From: Phallusia fumigata
Taxonomy: Eukaryota > Chordata > Ascidiacea > Phlebobranchia > Ascidiidae
Reading direction: 5' to 3'
Assembly (NCBI GenBank): GCA_008931825.1
Contig: QXVZ01002240.1
Location: forward strand, 1-24,195
Length of the DNA stretch: 24,195 bases
Within the stretch, counting starts at the first letter, position 1, and each line of letters starts with the position of its first letter. The notes under the pieces were generated by a model. The model had not been told where the DNA came from and searched no databases. It was given only the letters and a program-made list of their open reading frames with translations. Positions 22,301 to 24,195 of this stretch are shown here, piece by piece. Both the position numbers and the translations under genes were made by a program.

Positions 22301-24053
22301 CAACTTGCAAGATGATGATTTTCGTGTAATTAGTAAAGCTGTTGCAGAACGGGATACAAATGTAAAGCTAAGTGTTTTCATCGGTTATGATGTTTAATTC
22401 CTAACTCATTTTATTGCACCAAAAGTGATTTCAAAGTTTTACTATTTAATAAAGTTTTTGCTATGAGTAAATTATTAAGCTTGTATGTACAAAGATATCC
22501 ACCAAAATATATTTTTAATGTAAAACATTGTTAGTGATTTTGGATTGGTATTTCATGCTGTGTAAATGTGTATTTTTTACATAAATGTATTTACAACTAT
22601 TTTTAACACAACTTTTGTTTCATGACATGAACAGGAATCATGTTTACAATTTTAAAGAATTTCACACGATTTAATGTAAAACACAAGTTTAACTTGCACA
22701 AGTGAAGTATATAACAACTGTTTTGTAGATGGCATGGCTAAACTTGAGCATGAATGTGATGTCCCAGAATGCTTTAGACTGTTTGGCACCAAGTGTTCAT
22801 AAACTTGATGGGATGATTTTGGATGAATGTTCAGTCAATGGTAATGGCCTTGAAAAACTGTGCCATGAAATCAGCAGCAGAGAAAAGCCGGTGAGTTGGT
22901 AATGCTTGTGATTAAAAGAACATCAAATGATTTAGACAGGGTAGTTGTTCCCCACGTTATTTCTAGTCTTGAAACTTAAAACTAAGTCACCTTCAATACA
23001 AATCTGCAAATAAATCAATAAATCACCTTTTTGAAACCATGAAAAAAATAGTACCTTTCAAAAAATATTAAAATTAAAAGGTATTTGAAAAAGGCACATA
23101 AAACTTTTAATTCTTTCAAAATTAAAAAGATTATTGGATTTATTATGTTTCCCCTTTCCAAGGGACAAATTTTGTTTTCTCTCTGTTTTTTTAAAATGGA
23201 TTAAATTTTACAAATGCTGATGTATAATTTGCCTAAAGCGGGTTGTAAGAAAAAATTTTTTTTTGCTGAATTGGAGTTGGCTCACCAAGCATTTCCATTC
23301 AGCAAGGAATAACAATCTAGTCTGCTGTTATCTGTACTTGGGCCTATACCAACTGAACTACACTCGCTCTGTGCCATGACCGTCATAAGTCAAATCTTTT
23401 TCACTTTTAGAATCTATCCTGAAGCAATCATGCTGGCCAATAATGAAGACACATACGAAAATACTGCCCTGCCAAGCATTTTGATAATCTACCTGAAATC
23501 GCATCAATTTAGCCAATGATAAACATGTATATTATAATACTACCTACGAAACATTTTCAAGTGTCGCCAGGTTTTTCTACCCAAGCCTTGCTGAGTGGAA
23601 TTTTTAAGTTGTCACTAAATCAGTATAACTCCTCTTACAGCCTTGGTGTACTGTGATTCGTGTATAAGTGTGTTGTTATCATTGGTCTGCTTGAAAGCTT
23701 CGGAGCAGATCCCAGAATTTAATATGCACTCATGTATAATCACTGCAAGTTTTTACCCTGCTCCAACAAAGAACACTTATAATTGATGTGTTCCTTTCTT
23801 AAATATTATCTAAAATTTTGAACACAGTCAGTTCAGAAGCACATTATTTTCGAAATAATTCTTTTGGCTTGTACATTTATTTTCTTTACAGATGAATATT
23901 TTCAGTCTGATTGGAAACAACATTGGGTTGATTGGTGTCAATCATGTGTCAACTTGTGTCCATAACTTATGCATACTGTTGTTGGAAAATTGCAATTTGA
24001 CTGATACTTGCTTGCAAGCATTATTTACCGCCGTCCTTAGTATGGACCACCAA
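4246..24053 (+). CDS. Gene B: death-domain / LRR protein, multi-exon, 3' end outside window
   Basis: Gene-level entry. Well-supported exons are 4300-4313 (coding part), 4783-5006, 6235-6360, 7109-7284, 8356-8451, 10824-10901, 16638-16727, 18153-18227, 20319-20471, 22203-22361, 22729-22890 and 23892-24053. Tentative exons are 7762-7819, 12802-12972, 13239-13394, 15536-15632 and 19611-19645. N-terminal residues 1-180 end in a death domain. An acidic Ser-rich linker and at least eight LRRs follow. Such proteins usually act as cytosolic sensors or adaptors in innate immunity or apoptosis. Function here is inferred from domains only. There is no signal peptide at the proposed start and no membrane segment. 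Not every exon can be joined in one transcript without the tentative adaptor exons. No NACHT domain was found, which is atypical for a death-domain/LRR NLR. Confidence 0.6.
4783..5006 (+). CDS. Gene B exon 2: basic N-terminus and W-x2-YL-x2-LGF helical segment
   Basis: Exon of 224 bp, phase 2 in and phase 1 out, from the acceptor TTTGTACAG to a weak-class donor GTGGAT. Residues 5-79 of the model. First comes a basic stretch (LLNRKKKVSPNK, about residues 18-29) that could be a nuclear-localisation-like patch. Then comes NNWQEYLRKLGFSD (residues 45-58), running on to YWFKLK at residue 79. The W..yL.kLGf pattern fits the first helices of a death-fold or SAM-like domain; which one cannot be settled by eye. 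The frame stays open to a stop near 5114 past the donor, but that tail has no domain pattern. The next exon fits the phase only with the donor at 5007. Confidence 0.7.
5950..6185 (+). repeat. R1 repeat, internally deleted copy
   Basis: The T/C-rich 5' tract, the gttgtccattt/ggcatgaaatg segment, and the catagccccagtggttaccctgc block are followed directly by the 3' end tggtaaaagtcacccctCTAG. The middle of the element is missing. Confidence 0.65.
6235..6360 (+). CDS. Gene B exon 3: linker exon
   Basis: Exon of 126 bp, phase 1 in and out, from acceptor TATAAACAG to donor GTAAGT. It is open throughout in the required frame and reads EEQGGLDVGVEILVQNE at the start and ANHVKKCIVR at the end (residues 80-121). 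It joins exon 2 to the death-domain exon without a frame break. The length and mixed charge suggest a linker or the first helix of the following death domain. No named family is recognised. The exon begins about 50 bp after the CTAG end of an R1 repeat. Confidence 0.6.
6865..6950 (+). repeat. R1-related 3' end, variant subfamily
   Basis: The sequence gtatatgtggaaaacatc, then gtggaataaaaatatggagaa and cgccatctctcc, is shared with 14806-14892. This is a variant R1 3' end in which a G tract is absent here and present there. Just upstream, 6735-6780 has a short tandem duplication (aacctagggtggcca / aacctatgctggcca). Confidence 0.5.
7109..7284 (+). CDS. Gene B exon 4: death domain
   Basis: Exon of 176 bp, phase 1 in and phase 0 out (donor GTGAGA). 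Residues 122-180 begin NRNRAWFLYDFLSQYAD. The core of the death domain lies in FDLTDLQLSQIESDCKD followed by SLEQRYQMLSTW. The pattern L..L.LSQIE.D......EQ...ML..W is the helix 3 to helix 5 signature of death domains, which mediate homotypic protein contacts in apoptotic and immune signalling. The closing helix 6 is not in this exon. Helix-6-like sequence appears in 8356-8451 and again in 16638-16727, neither of which can be joined directly because they need phase 1. Reading through the donor adds 12 residues to a TAA at 7321, right before an AATAAA. Confidence 0.75.
7316..7686 (+). repeat. Imperfect tandem duplication in intron 4
   Basis: TTTAATGATAAATAAA recurs at 7319 and 7574. The block cacttgttacttggatgtt... 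ggtgccaaatccc recurs at about 7483-7548 and 7619-7683. The single N at 7550 falls inside it. Confidence 0.75.
7329..7334 (+). promoter_or_regulatory. Possible intronic poly(A) signal after exon 4
   Basis: AATAAA lies five bases after the TAA that ends the read-through of exon 4. It is followed by a T/G-rich stretch (TGTCTGATTGTTTTGG, near 7355-7370). If exon 4 is not spliced, the transcript would end here and encode a 192-residue death-domain protein without LRRs. AATAAA is common by chance in AT-rich DNA. Confidence 0.3.
7762..7819 (+). CDS. Gene B: tentative adaptor exon (phase 0 to 1)
   Basis: Candidate exon of 58 bp between TGCTTGTTAG and donor GTAATG. It reads FVFMWTSQISLSEQHCYVA in phase 0 and ends in phase 1. 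It is the only candidate I found in this intron that would let exon 4 (phase 0 out) join 8356-8451 (phase 1 in). The junction would read VAT-KLKKIAQAL, and AT before the last helix is typical of death domains. Against it: the acceptor is modest, and 19 residues is longer than the usual gap between helices 5 and 6. Confidence 0.25.
8084..8545 (+). repeat. Segmental duplication, copy 1 (contains exon 8356-8451)
   Basis: This intron-exon-intron segment aligns with about 16369-16800. Shared blocks include caataaataagcctcattg, tctgccatctattatgtct versus gcccatctgttatgtct, and the exon. Intronic parts carry many small differences and indels, so the duplication is old. Confidence 0.75.
8356..8451 (+). 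CDS. Gene B: duplicated cassette copy 1, helix-6-like exon
   Basis: Exon of 96 bp, phase 1/1, from acceptor ATTCTCAG to donor GTATTT. It reads KLKKIAQALSKLDLVAPEI, then YNPKSKAGSSSE. The first part matches the last helix of a death domain (L..AL.kl.L...I) and the rest starts a Ser-rich linker. A second copy sits at 16638-16727 with five substitutions and one in-frame 6-base deletion, while the introns around both copies have drifted much further. That contrast argues that both copies are under coding constraint. Continuing past the donor reaches a stop near 8505. Confidence 0.65.
8713..8863 (+). repeat. R1 repeat, 3' segment ending CTAG
   Basis: It runs from ACTTTGCATGTGTAGGGG through gcagaaacaatcatgtc and gaacccaatgtaaaataatg to ggtaaaagccatgcttCTAG, the same order as the full copy. 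Confidence 0.7.
9261..9272 (+). other. hAT-like terminus (right end)
   Basis: GAGTTTGACACCCCTG resembles the right end of hAT-type elements. The partner end and target duplication were not identified. Confidence 0.3.
9504..9520 (+). other. hAT-like terminus (left end)
   Basis: TAGGGGTGGGCAAACTT resembles a hAT left end opening to the right. A similar CAGGGGTGCACAACCTGC is at 10738-10755. No complete element can be drawn. Confidence 0.3.
10824..10901 (+). CDS. Gene B: duplicated cassette copy 1, acidic Ser-rich linker exon
   Basis: Exon of 78 bp, phase 1/1, from acceptor TTCTTGACAG to donor GTTATT. It reads DAGSSSKDSDSETSS, then TTLEEEVLSER. Low-complexity Ser/Asp/Glu sequence of this kind is usually a disordered linker with many potential CK2-type phosphorylation sites (for example SDSE). 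It joins in phase to 8356-8451 and has a paralogous partner at 18153-18227 that shares SSS.., SDSETSS and the EE..SE ending. The donor is weak, but its GTT start is the same in the other copy. Confidence 0.65.
10902..12801. other. Intron without supported exons
   Basis: Contains ATAGACCGATTATC...ATCGGCATCGGCC repeat-like sequence near 11115-11175 (a possible inverted relative lies near 5785-5815), an R1 5' end, and a diverged direct repeat at about 12160-12660. No exon candidates were found. Confidence 0.5.
12332..12415 (+). repeat. R1 repeat, 5' end with hairpin
   Basis: TTATGGTTCCCTTCCATGAA begins the segment, then GGGGACACATTTTGTTC. The stem is CCCTTC/GAAGGG. The flanking 12160-12660 region also holds two diverged copies of a roughly 300-base sequence (AAGT.TTTTGTGAC..T motif near 12300 and 12605). 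Confidence 0.5.
12802..12972 (+). CDS. Tentative exon with CxxC motif and AT..AL.KLNL helix
   Basis: Candidate exon of 171 bp, phase 1/1, from a good acceptor (TTTACCCTTACAG) to a weak donor GTGGTG. It reads TNTYLNADFCPKCKTTFAEL, with a CPKC pair as in zinc ribbons, and ends in ATKRALAKLNL. That last segment resembles the helix-6-like exons of the two cassettes. GC content is clearly above the surroundings, and the minus strand is also open across 12782-13027, so the direction of coding is not certain. It could be a gene B exon or a fragment of an unrelated or transposon-derived gene. I do not recognise the family. Confidence 0.3.
13101..13125. repeat. (AT)n microsatellite
   Basis: An uninterrupted AT dinucleotide run of roughly 24 bases just downstream of the CxxC candidate exon. 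Confidence 0.95.
13239..13394 (+). CDS. Tentative Cys/Trp-rich exon next to inverted R1 copy
   Basis: Candidate exon of 156 bp, phase 1/1, with a good acceptor (ATCATTTACAG) and a poor donor GTCAAA. It reads VPSCTVACKLIFGW and ends near VSAALPNITAG. Joined to 12802-12972 it would give KLNLVVPSC, reminiscent of KLDLVAPEI in the cassette exon, but this may be chance. The R1 repeat starts at 13399, only five bases past the proposed exon end, so the original donor may have been replaced or lost. Confidence 0.22.
13399..13575 (-). repeat. R1 repeat 3' segment, inverted
   Basis: The plus strand shows aaCTAGaagggtggctttta at the left and gggtccccacacatgcaaag at the right. This is the reverse complement of the R1 3' half. 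It is the only inverted R1 copy clearly seen, and it abuts the tentative exon ending at 13394. Confidence 0.75.
13777..14000 (+). repeat. R1 repeat, 5' half
   Basis: It runs from CCCATTCCAGAAGGGGACGC, through the T/C tract ending ctaccccgagcttgtccatg, to catagcccaagtggttaccc and gctagccccagaagag. Confidence 0.7.
14255..14690 (+). repeat. R1 repeat, middle and 3' half
   Basis: It carries agccccagtggttacccca, then ccgaattaggttaaatttgg, ctttgcatgtgtggggaccc, cagcagaaacaatcatgtca and the end gtaagccacccttc. The CTAG end is replaced by CTTTTTC. Confidence 0.7.
14690..14892 (+). repeat. R1-related second 3' segment with G17 tract
   Basis: A second, more diverged R1 3' half follows directly (gcatgtgtgtggggatcc, ctgaaacaatcttg). 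It holds a run of 17 G at 14833-14849 and ends in CCTCTAG. G runs of this kind are likely to vary in length between individuals. Confidence 0.6.
15236..15910 (+). repeat. Diverged direct repeat pair flanking candidate exon 15536-15632
   Basis: The sequence tttattggcaaacaatttt...gtgtgcttaagaaaacccaggaggc (about 15230-15280) resembles tttattggcgaatattttg...tctgctaaagagaaaacaagaggc (about 15828-15882). The candidate exon lies between the two copies. Confidence 0.5.
15536..15632 (+). CDS. Gene B: candidate exon with Gly/Asn beta-type motif (phase 0 to 1)
   Basis: Candidate exon of 97 bp that ends at donor GTAATA. It reads TFDMRGAIIGGNAIFGV, then QAKTVYITTSTYPQA. Only this frame is open. Phase 0 in fits exon 4 and phase 1 out fits 16638-16727, so exon 4 could splice here directly. 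The acceptor AAAAAGCAG lacks a pyrimidine tract. A second acceptor ten bases upstream (exon from 15526) would need phase 2, which fits the first exon (4300-4313) instead. The alternating small and hydrophobic residues (IIGGNAIFGV, TVYIT) look like short beta-forming motifs seen near the N-terminus of some STAND or NLR proteins. That comparison is from memory of the general pattern, not a search. Confidence 0.4.
16369..16800 (+). repeat. Segmental duplication, copy 2 (contains exon 16638-16727)
   Basis: Counterpart of 8084-8545. Homology fades after the exon within about 70 bases (tgtgtgtagc is shared). Confidence 0.75.
16638..16727 (+). CDS. Gene B: duplicated cassette copy 2, helix-6-like exon
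   Basis: Exon of 90 bp, phase 1/1, from acceptor TTTAATTTCAG to donor GTATTT. It reads KPKKIALRKLGLVAPEI, then HNPKSKAGSSSQ. It is the paralogue of 8356-8451, two residues shorter through an in-frame deletion. The Leu-to-Pro change near the start would weaken the predicted helix, so this copy may be changing function. The homology extends into the upstream intron back to about 16365 (compare 8084 onward: both carry AATAAATAAGCCTCATTGTC), which shows a segmental duplication and not a retrocopy. Confidence 0.65.
16805..17000 (+). repeat. R1 repeat, deleted and degraded copy
   Basis: A GGGTCCCCTTTCCTG start, ctcccatagccctaatt, ttactaaacaatgt and gtcattgtggtgcataaatt keep the R1 order with deletions. 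Confidence 0.45.
17248..17764 (+). mobile_element. R1 repeat, most complete copy (about 517 bp)
   Basis: It starts TCCCCTTCCTGAAAGGGGAC (6-bp stem at 17249-17254 and 17260-17265). Next come a T/C tract, a conserved internal part (gacccatagcccc-type block near 17430) and the conserved gcatgtgtggggacccat block. It ends in gccacccttCTAG followed by TT. No coding sequence and no matching terminal inverted repeats are visible. A TC-type start, a CTAG (CTRR) end followed by T, and short hairpins would fit a non-autonomous Helitron-like element, but the A before TC is missing. It could equally be another non-autonomous family. Confidence 0.6.
17765..17886 (+). repeat. R1 3' end, adjacent second copy
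   Basis: A short diverged R1 3' end (aatatggatccttaatgg, then gtggcaatatggtgaaagcc, acccttCTAG) follows the full copy directly. It shows GTGGC...GCCAC as a possible 3' hairpin eight bases before CTAG. Confidence 0.55.
18153..18227 (+). CDS. Gene B: duplicated cassette copy 2, acidic Ser-rich linker exon
   Basis: Exon of 75 bp, phase 1/1, from acceptor ATCTGAACAG to donor GTTGTA. It reads DTDSSSGGSDSETSS, then ESHNEEISEQ. It is the paralogue of 10824-10901 with the same order of Ser-rich and acidic blocks, and is likely a disordered, phosphorylatable linker between the death-domain part and the LRRs. Its phase-1 end does not fit the first LRR exon (phase 0), so another exon is needed between them. 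See the candidate at 19611-19645. Confidence 0.65.
18460..18540. repeat. Small inverted repeat (18-bp arms)
   Basis: TGTGCTCTTATATCAATA (18460-18477) pairs with 18523-18540, with one mismatch, across a 45-base spacer. It could be a tiny fold-back element or a stem-forming transcript segment. Confidence 0.7.
18770..18900. repeat. AAGTC-rich low-complexity repeat
   Basis: Repeated TCAAGTC / GAGTCCGAGTC / TTAAGTCTTTG words. Similar degenerate AAGTC repeats are common in invertebrate and fish transposon relics. No boundary or coding signal is visible. Confidence 0.5.
18929..19384. mobile_element. Pogo/mariner-like non-autonomous element with TIRs
   Basis: The left end CAGTAAACCTTAGTTAATGG is preceded by TA. 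The right end, read on the minus strand, is CAGTAAACCTCAGTCAATCT. About 456 bp lie between the outer bases and hold no convincing coding frame. TA-flanked CAGT.AACCT ends are typical of Tc1/mariner-pogo MITEs. The right flank is CA, not TA, so that site has changed. Confidence 0.6.
19611..19645 (+). CDS. Gene B: tentative micro-exon (phase 1 to 0)
   Basis: Candidate exon of 35 bp between AATATTATTAG and an excellent donor GTGAGT. It reads (G)LISTKCKPSKN, entering in phase 1 and leaving in phase 0. That is what is needed to join 18153-18227 to the first LRR exon at 20319. It was chosen because it is the best phase-compatible candidate with a strong donor between 18228 and 20318. The short length gives little coding evidence. 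Confidence 0.22.
20092..20185 (+). repeat. Short direct repeat
   Basis: TTTTTGCTTCAGCTTCAGA occurs twice, about 70 bases apart, in the intron ahead of the first LRR exon. Confidence 0.8.
20319..20471 (+). CDS. Gene B: first LRR-pair exon
   Basis: Exon of 153 bp (51 codons, phase 0/0) from acceptor TTTTTGTTGACAG to donor GTAGGC. Only phase 0 is open across it. It reads ITKLHVKENGYLV, then ILSDTIELTMYNCNIPVSF. This is a degenerate LRR pair: L.V..N and L.M.NC are present but the first repeat is atypical, as expected for the N-terminal end of a solenoid. The exon length equals that of gene A exon 1528-1680. Confidence 0.7.
20738..20945 (+). repeat. R1 repeat, 5' half
   Basis: The T/C tract, gtatgaaatgttttctgga, caggtggtagacatggccat and gaccccatagcccaagtgat keep the R1 order and end before the middle block. 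Confidence 0.7.
21161..21590 (+). repeat. R1 repeat, middle and 3' half ending CTAG
   Basis: It includes gatagcccctgaaaatggg, ttaaacaattcccaaattag, agtggggacccatgcttttc, gcagaaacaataatgtcata and gatgaaagccacccttCTAG. The open frames on both strands across 21420-21858 lie mostly in this copy and are not taken as genes. Confidence 0.65.
22203..22361 (+). CDS. Gene B: second LRR-pair exon
   Basis: Exon of 159 bp (53 codons, phase 0/0) from acceptor TTTACACTTACAG to donor GTAAAG. It reads LCYLNLSNNNLAGVGKNLAK, then VMSLTGCNLQDDDF. It is a clear ribonuclease-inhibitor-type pair with the Asn column in repeat one and the Cys/Asn column in repeat two. Read-through of the donor adds twelve residues (VKLSVFIGYDV at the end) to a stop at 22395, with an AATAAA at 22448, so an alternative 3' end is possible here. 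Confidence 0.8.
22448..22453 (+). promoter_or_regulatory. Possible intronic poly(A) signal after second LRR exon
   Basis: AATAAA lies about 50 bases after the in-frame stop that ends the read-through of the second LRR exon. It is followed by AGTTTTTGCTATGAG. Use of this signal would give a product with a truncated LRR array. Confidence 0.3.
22729..22890 (+). CDS. Gene B: third LRR-pair exon
   Basis: Exon of 162 bp (54 codons, phase 0/0) from acceptor CTGTTTTGTAG to consensus donor GTGAGT. It reads MAWLNLSMNVMSQNAL, then LDGMILDECSVNGNGLEKL. The L.LS.N start, the helix and the second repeat with E/N-C all match the neighbouring exons. It follows the previous exon after only 367 bases of intron. 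Confidence 0.8.
22891..23891. other. Intron between third and fourth LRR exons
   Basis: AT-rich sequence with one R1 5' fragment and nothing else recognisable. Confidence 0.5.
23148..23195 (+). repeat. R1 5' end fragment with hairpin
   Basis: TTTCCCCTTTCCAAGGGACA is followed by ttttgttttctctctgtttt. The stem is CCCTT/AAGGG. Confidence 0.5.
23892..24053 (+). CDS. Gene B: fourth LRR-pair exon (last in window)
   Basis: Exon of 162 bp (54 codons, phase 0/0) from acceptor TTTTCTTTACAG to donor GTAAGT. It reads MNIFSLIGNNIGLIGVNHV, then LCILLLENCNLTDTCL. It is a strong LRR pair, close in style to gene A exon 1073-1234 (both have IGGNN/IGNN and a C-V-H motif). The strong donor shows that the gene continues beyond the right edge. 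An R1 repeat begins 67 bases downstream. Confidence 0.8.
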
Positions 24054-24120
24054 GTAAGTTGAATATCACATGATCAAATATGATCCATAATGACTTACAA
24101 GTTTGATTAAGCACTTTTGG

Positions 24121-24195
24121 CAGGTGGTAGATATGGTCAAGGAGTTGTGCCATCTGTTTTGTTTGACTCCATAGCCGGAGTGATTGCAACGCTAG
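24121..24195 (+). repeat. R1 repeat, internal segment (right edge)
   Basis: It begins caggtggtagatatggtcaa and aligns base by base with positions 1-75 of the window, with only about nine differences. It continues past the window end. Confidence 0.8.

Noticed and set aside
1..24195. tRNA, rRNA, CRISPR or bacterial operon features
   Set aside because: No A/B box plus cloverleaf, no rRNA-like segment, no regular spacer array and no contiguous bacterial-style genes. The repeats are dispersed eukaryotic elements.

Overview
This window reads as animal (metazoan) genomic DNA, not prokaryotic. It is AT-rich, has no long open reading frames, and its coding signal comes in short exons (about 75-225 bp) bounded by recognisable AG acceptors and GT donors. 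Introns are several hundred bases to a few kb and are full of degenerate repeats. The exon content is death-domain-like pieces followed by ribonuclease-inhibitor-type leucine-rich repeats, two per phase-0 exon. With the AT-rich compact style, this fits an invertebrate deuterostome; an ascidian such as Ciona is my best guess. That is inference, since no species-diagnostic sequence was checked.

Layout on the + strand. (1) Positions 1-2028 hold the 3' end of a gene (gene A): two paired-LRR exons (1073-1234 and 1528-1680) and a tiny terminal exon (1996-2028). (2) Positions 2029-4245 are intergenic or promoter sequence with a 36-bp minisatellite and a perfect NF-kappaB consensus. (3) From 4246 to the right edge lies gene B, which is cut off by the window. 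It begins with a short ATG exon (4246-4313). A basic/W-rich exon, a linker exon and a death-domain exon follow (4783-5006, 6235-6360, 7109-7284). A middle zone (7.7-19.6 kb) contains duplicated phase-1/phase-1 cassettes. The gene continues with four paired-LRR exons (20319-20471, 22203-22361, 22729-22890, 23892-24053). No NACHT ATPase exon was found between the death domain and the LRRs.

The middle of gene B is the most unusual part. A pair of exons (a helix-6-like piece at 8356-8451 and an acidic Ser-rich linker at 10824-10901) reappears about 7-8 kb downstream (16638-16727 and 18153-18227). Phases are identical and the exons are far better conserved than the flanking introns. Candidate adaptor exons make a phase-consistent transcript possible in more than one way, so the locus may offer alternative death-domain/linker modules. 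This is a hypothesis: no transcript evidence is available here.

Most non-coding sequence is made of one dispersed family, called R1 here. The best copy is about 517 bp, at 17248-17764. It has a 5' hairpin that varies in a compensating way between copies and a 3' end in CTAG. Other elements seen are a hAT-like end, a pogo/mariner-like TIR element (18929-19384), simple repeats and small inverted repeats. No tRNA, rRNA or CRISPR was seen.
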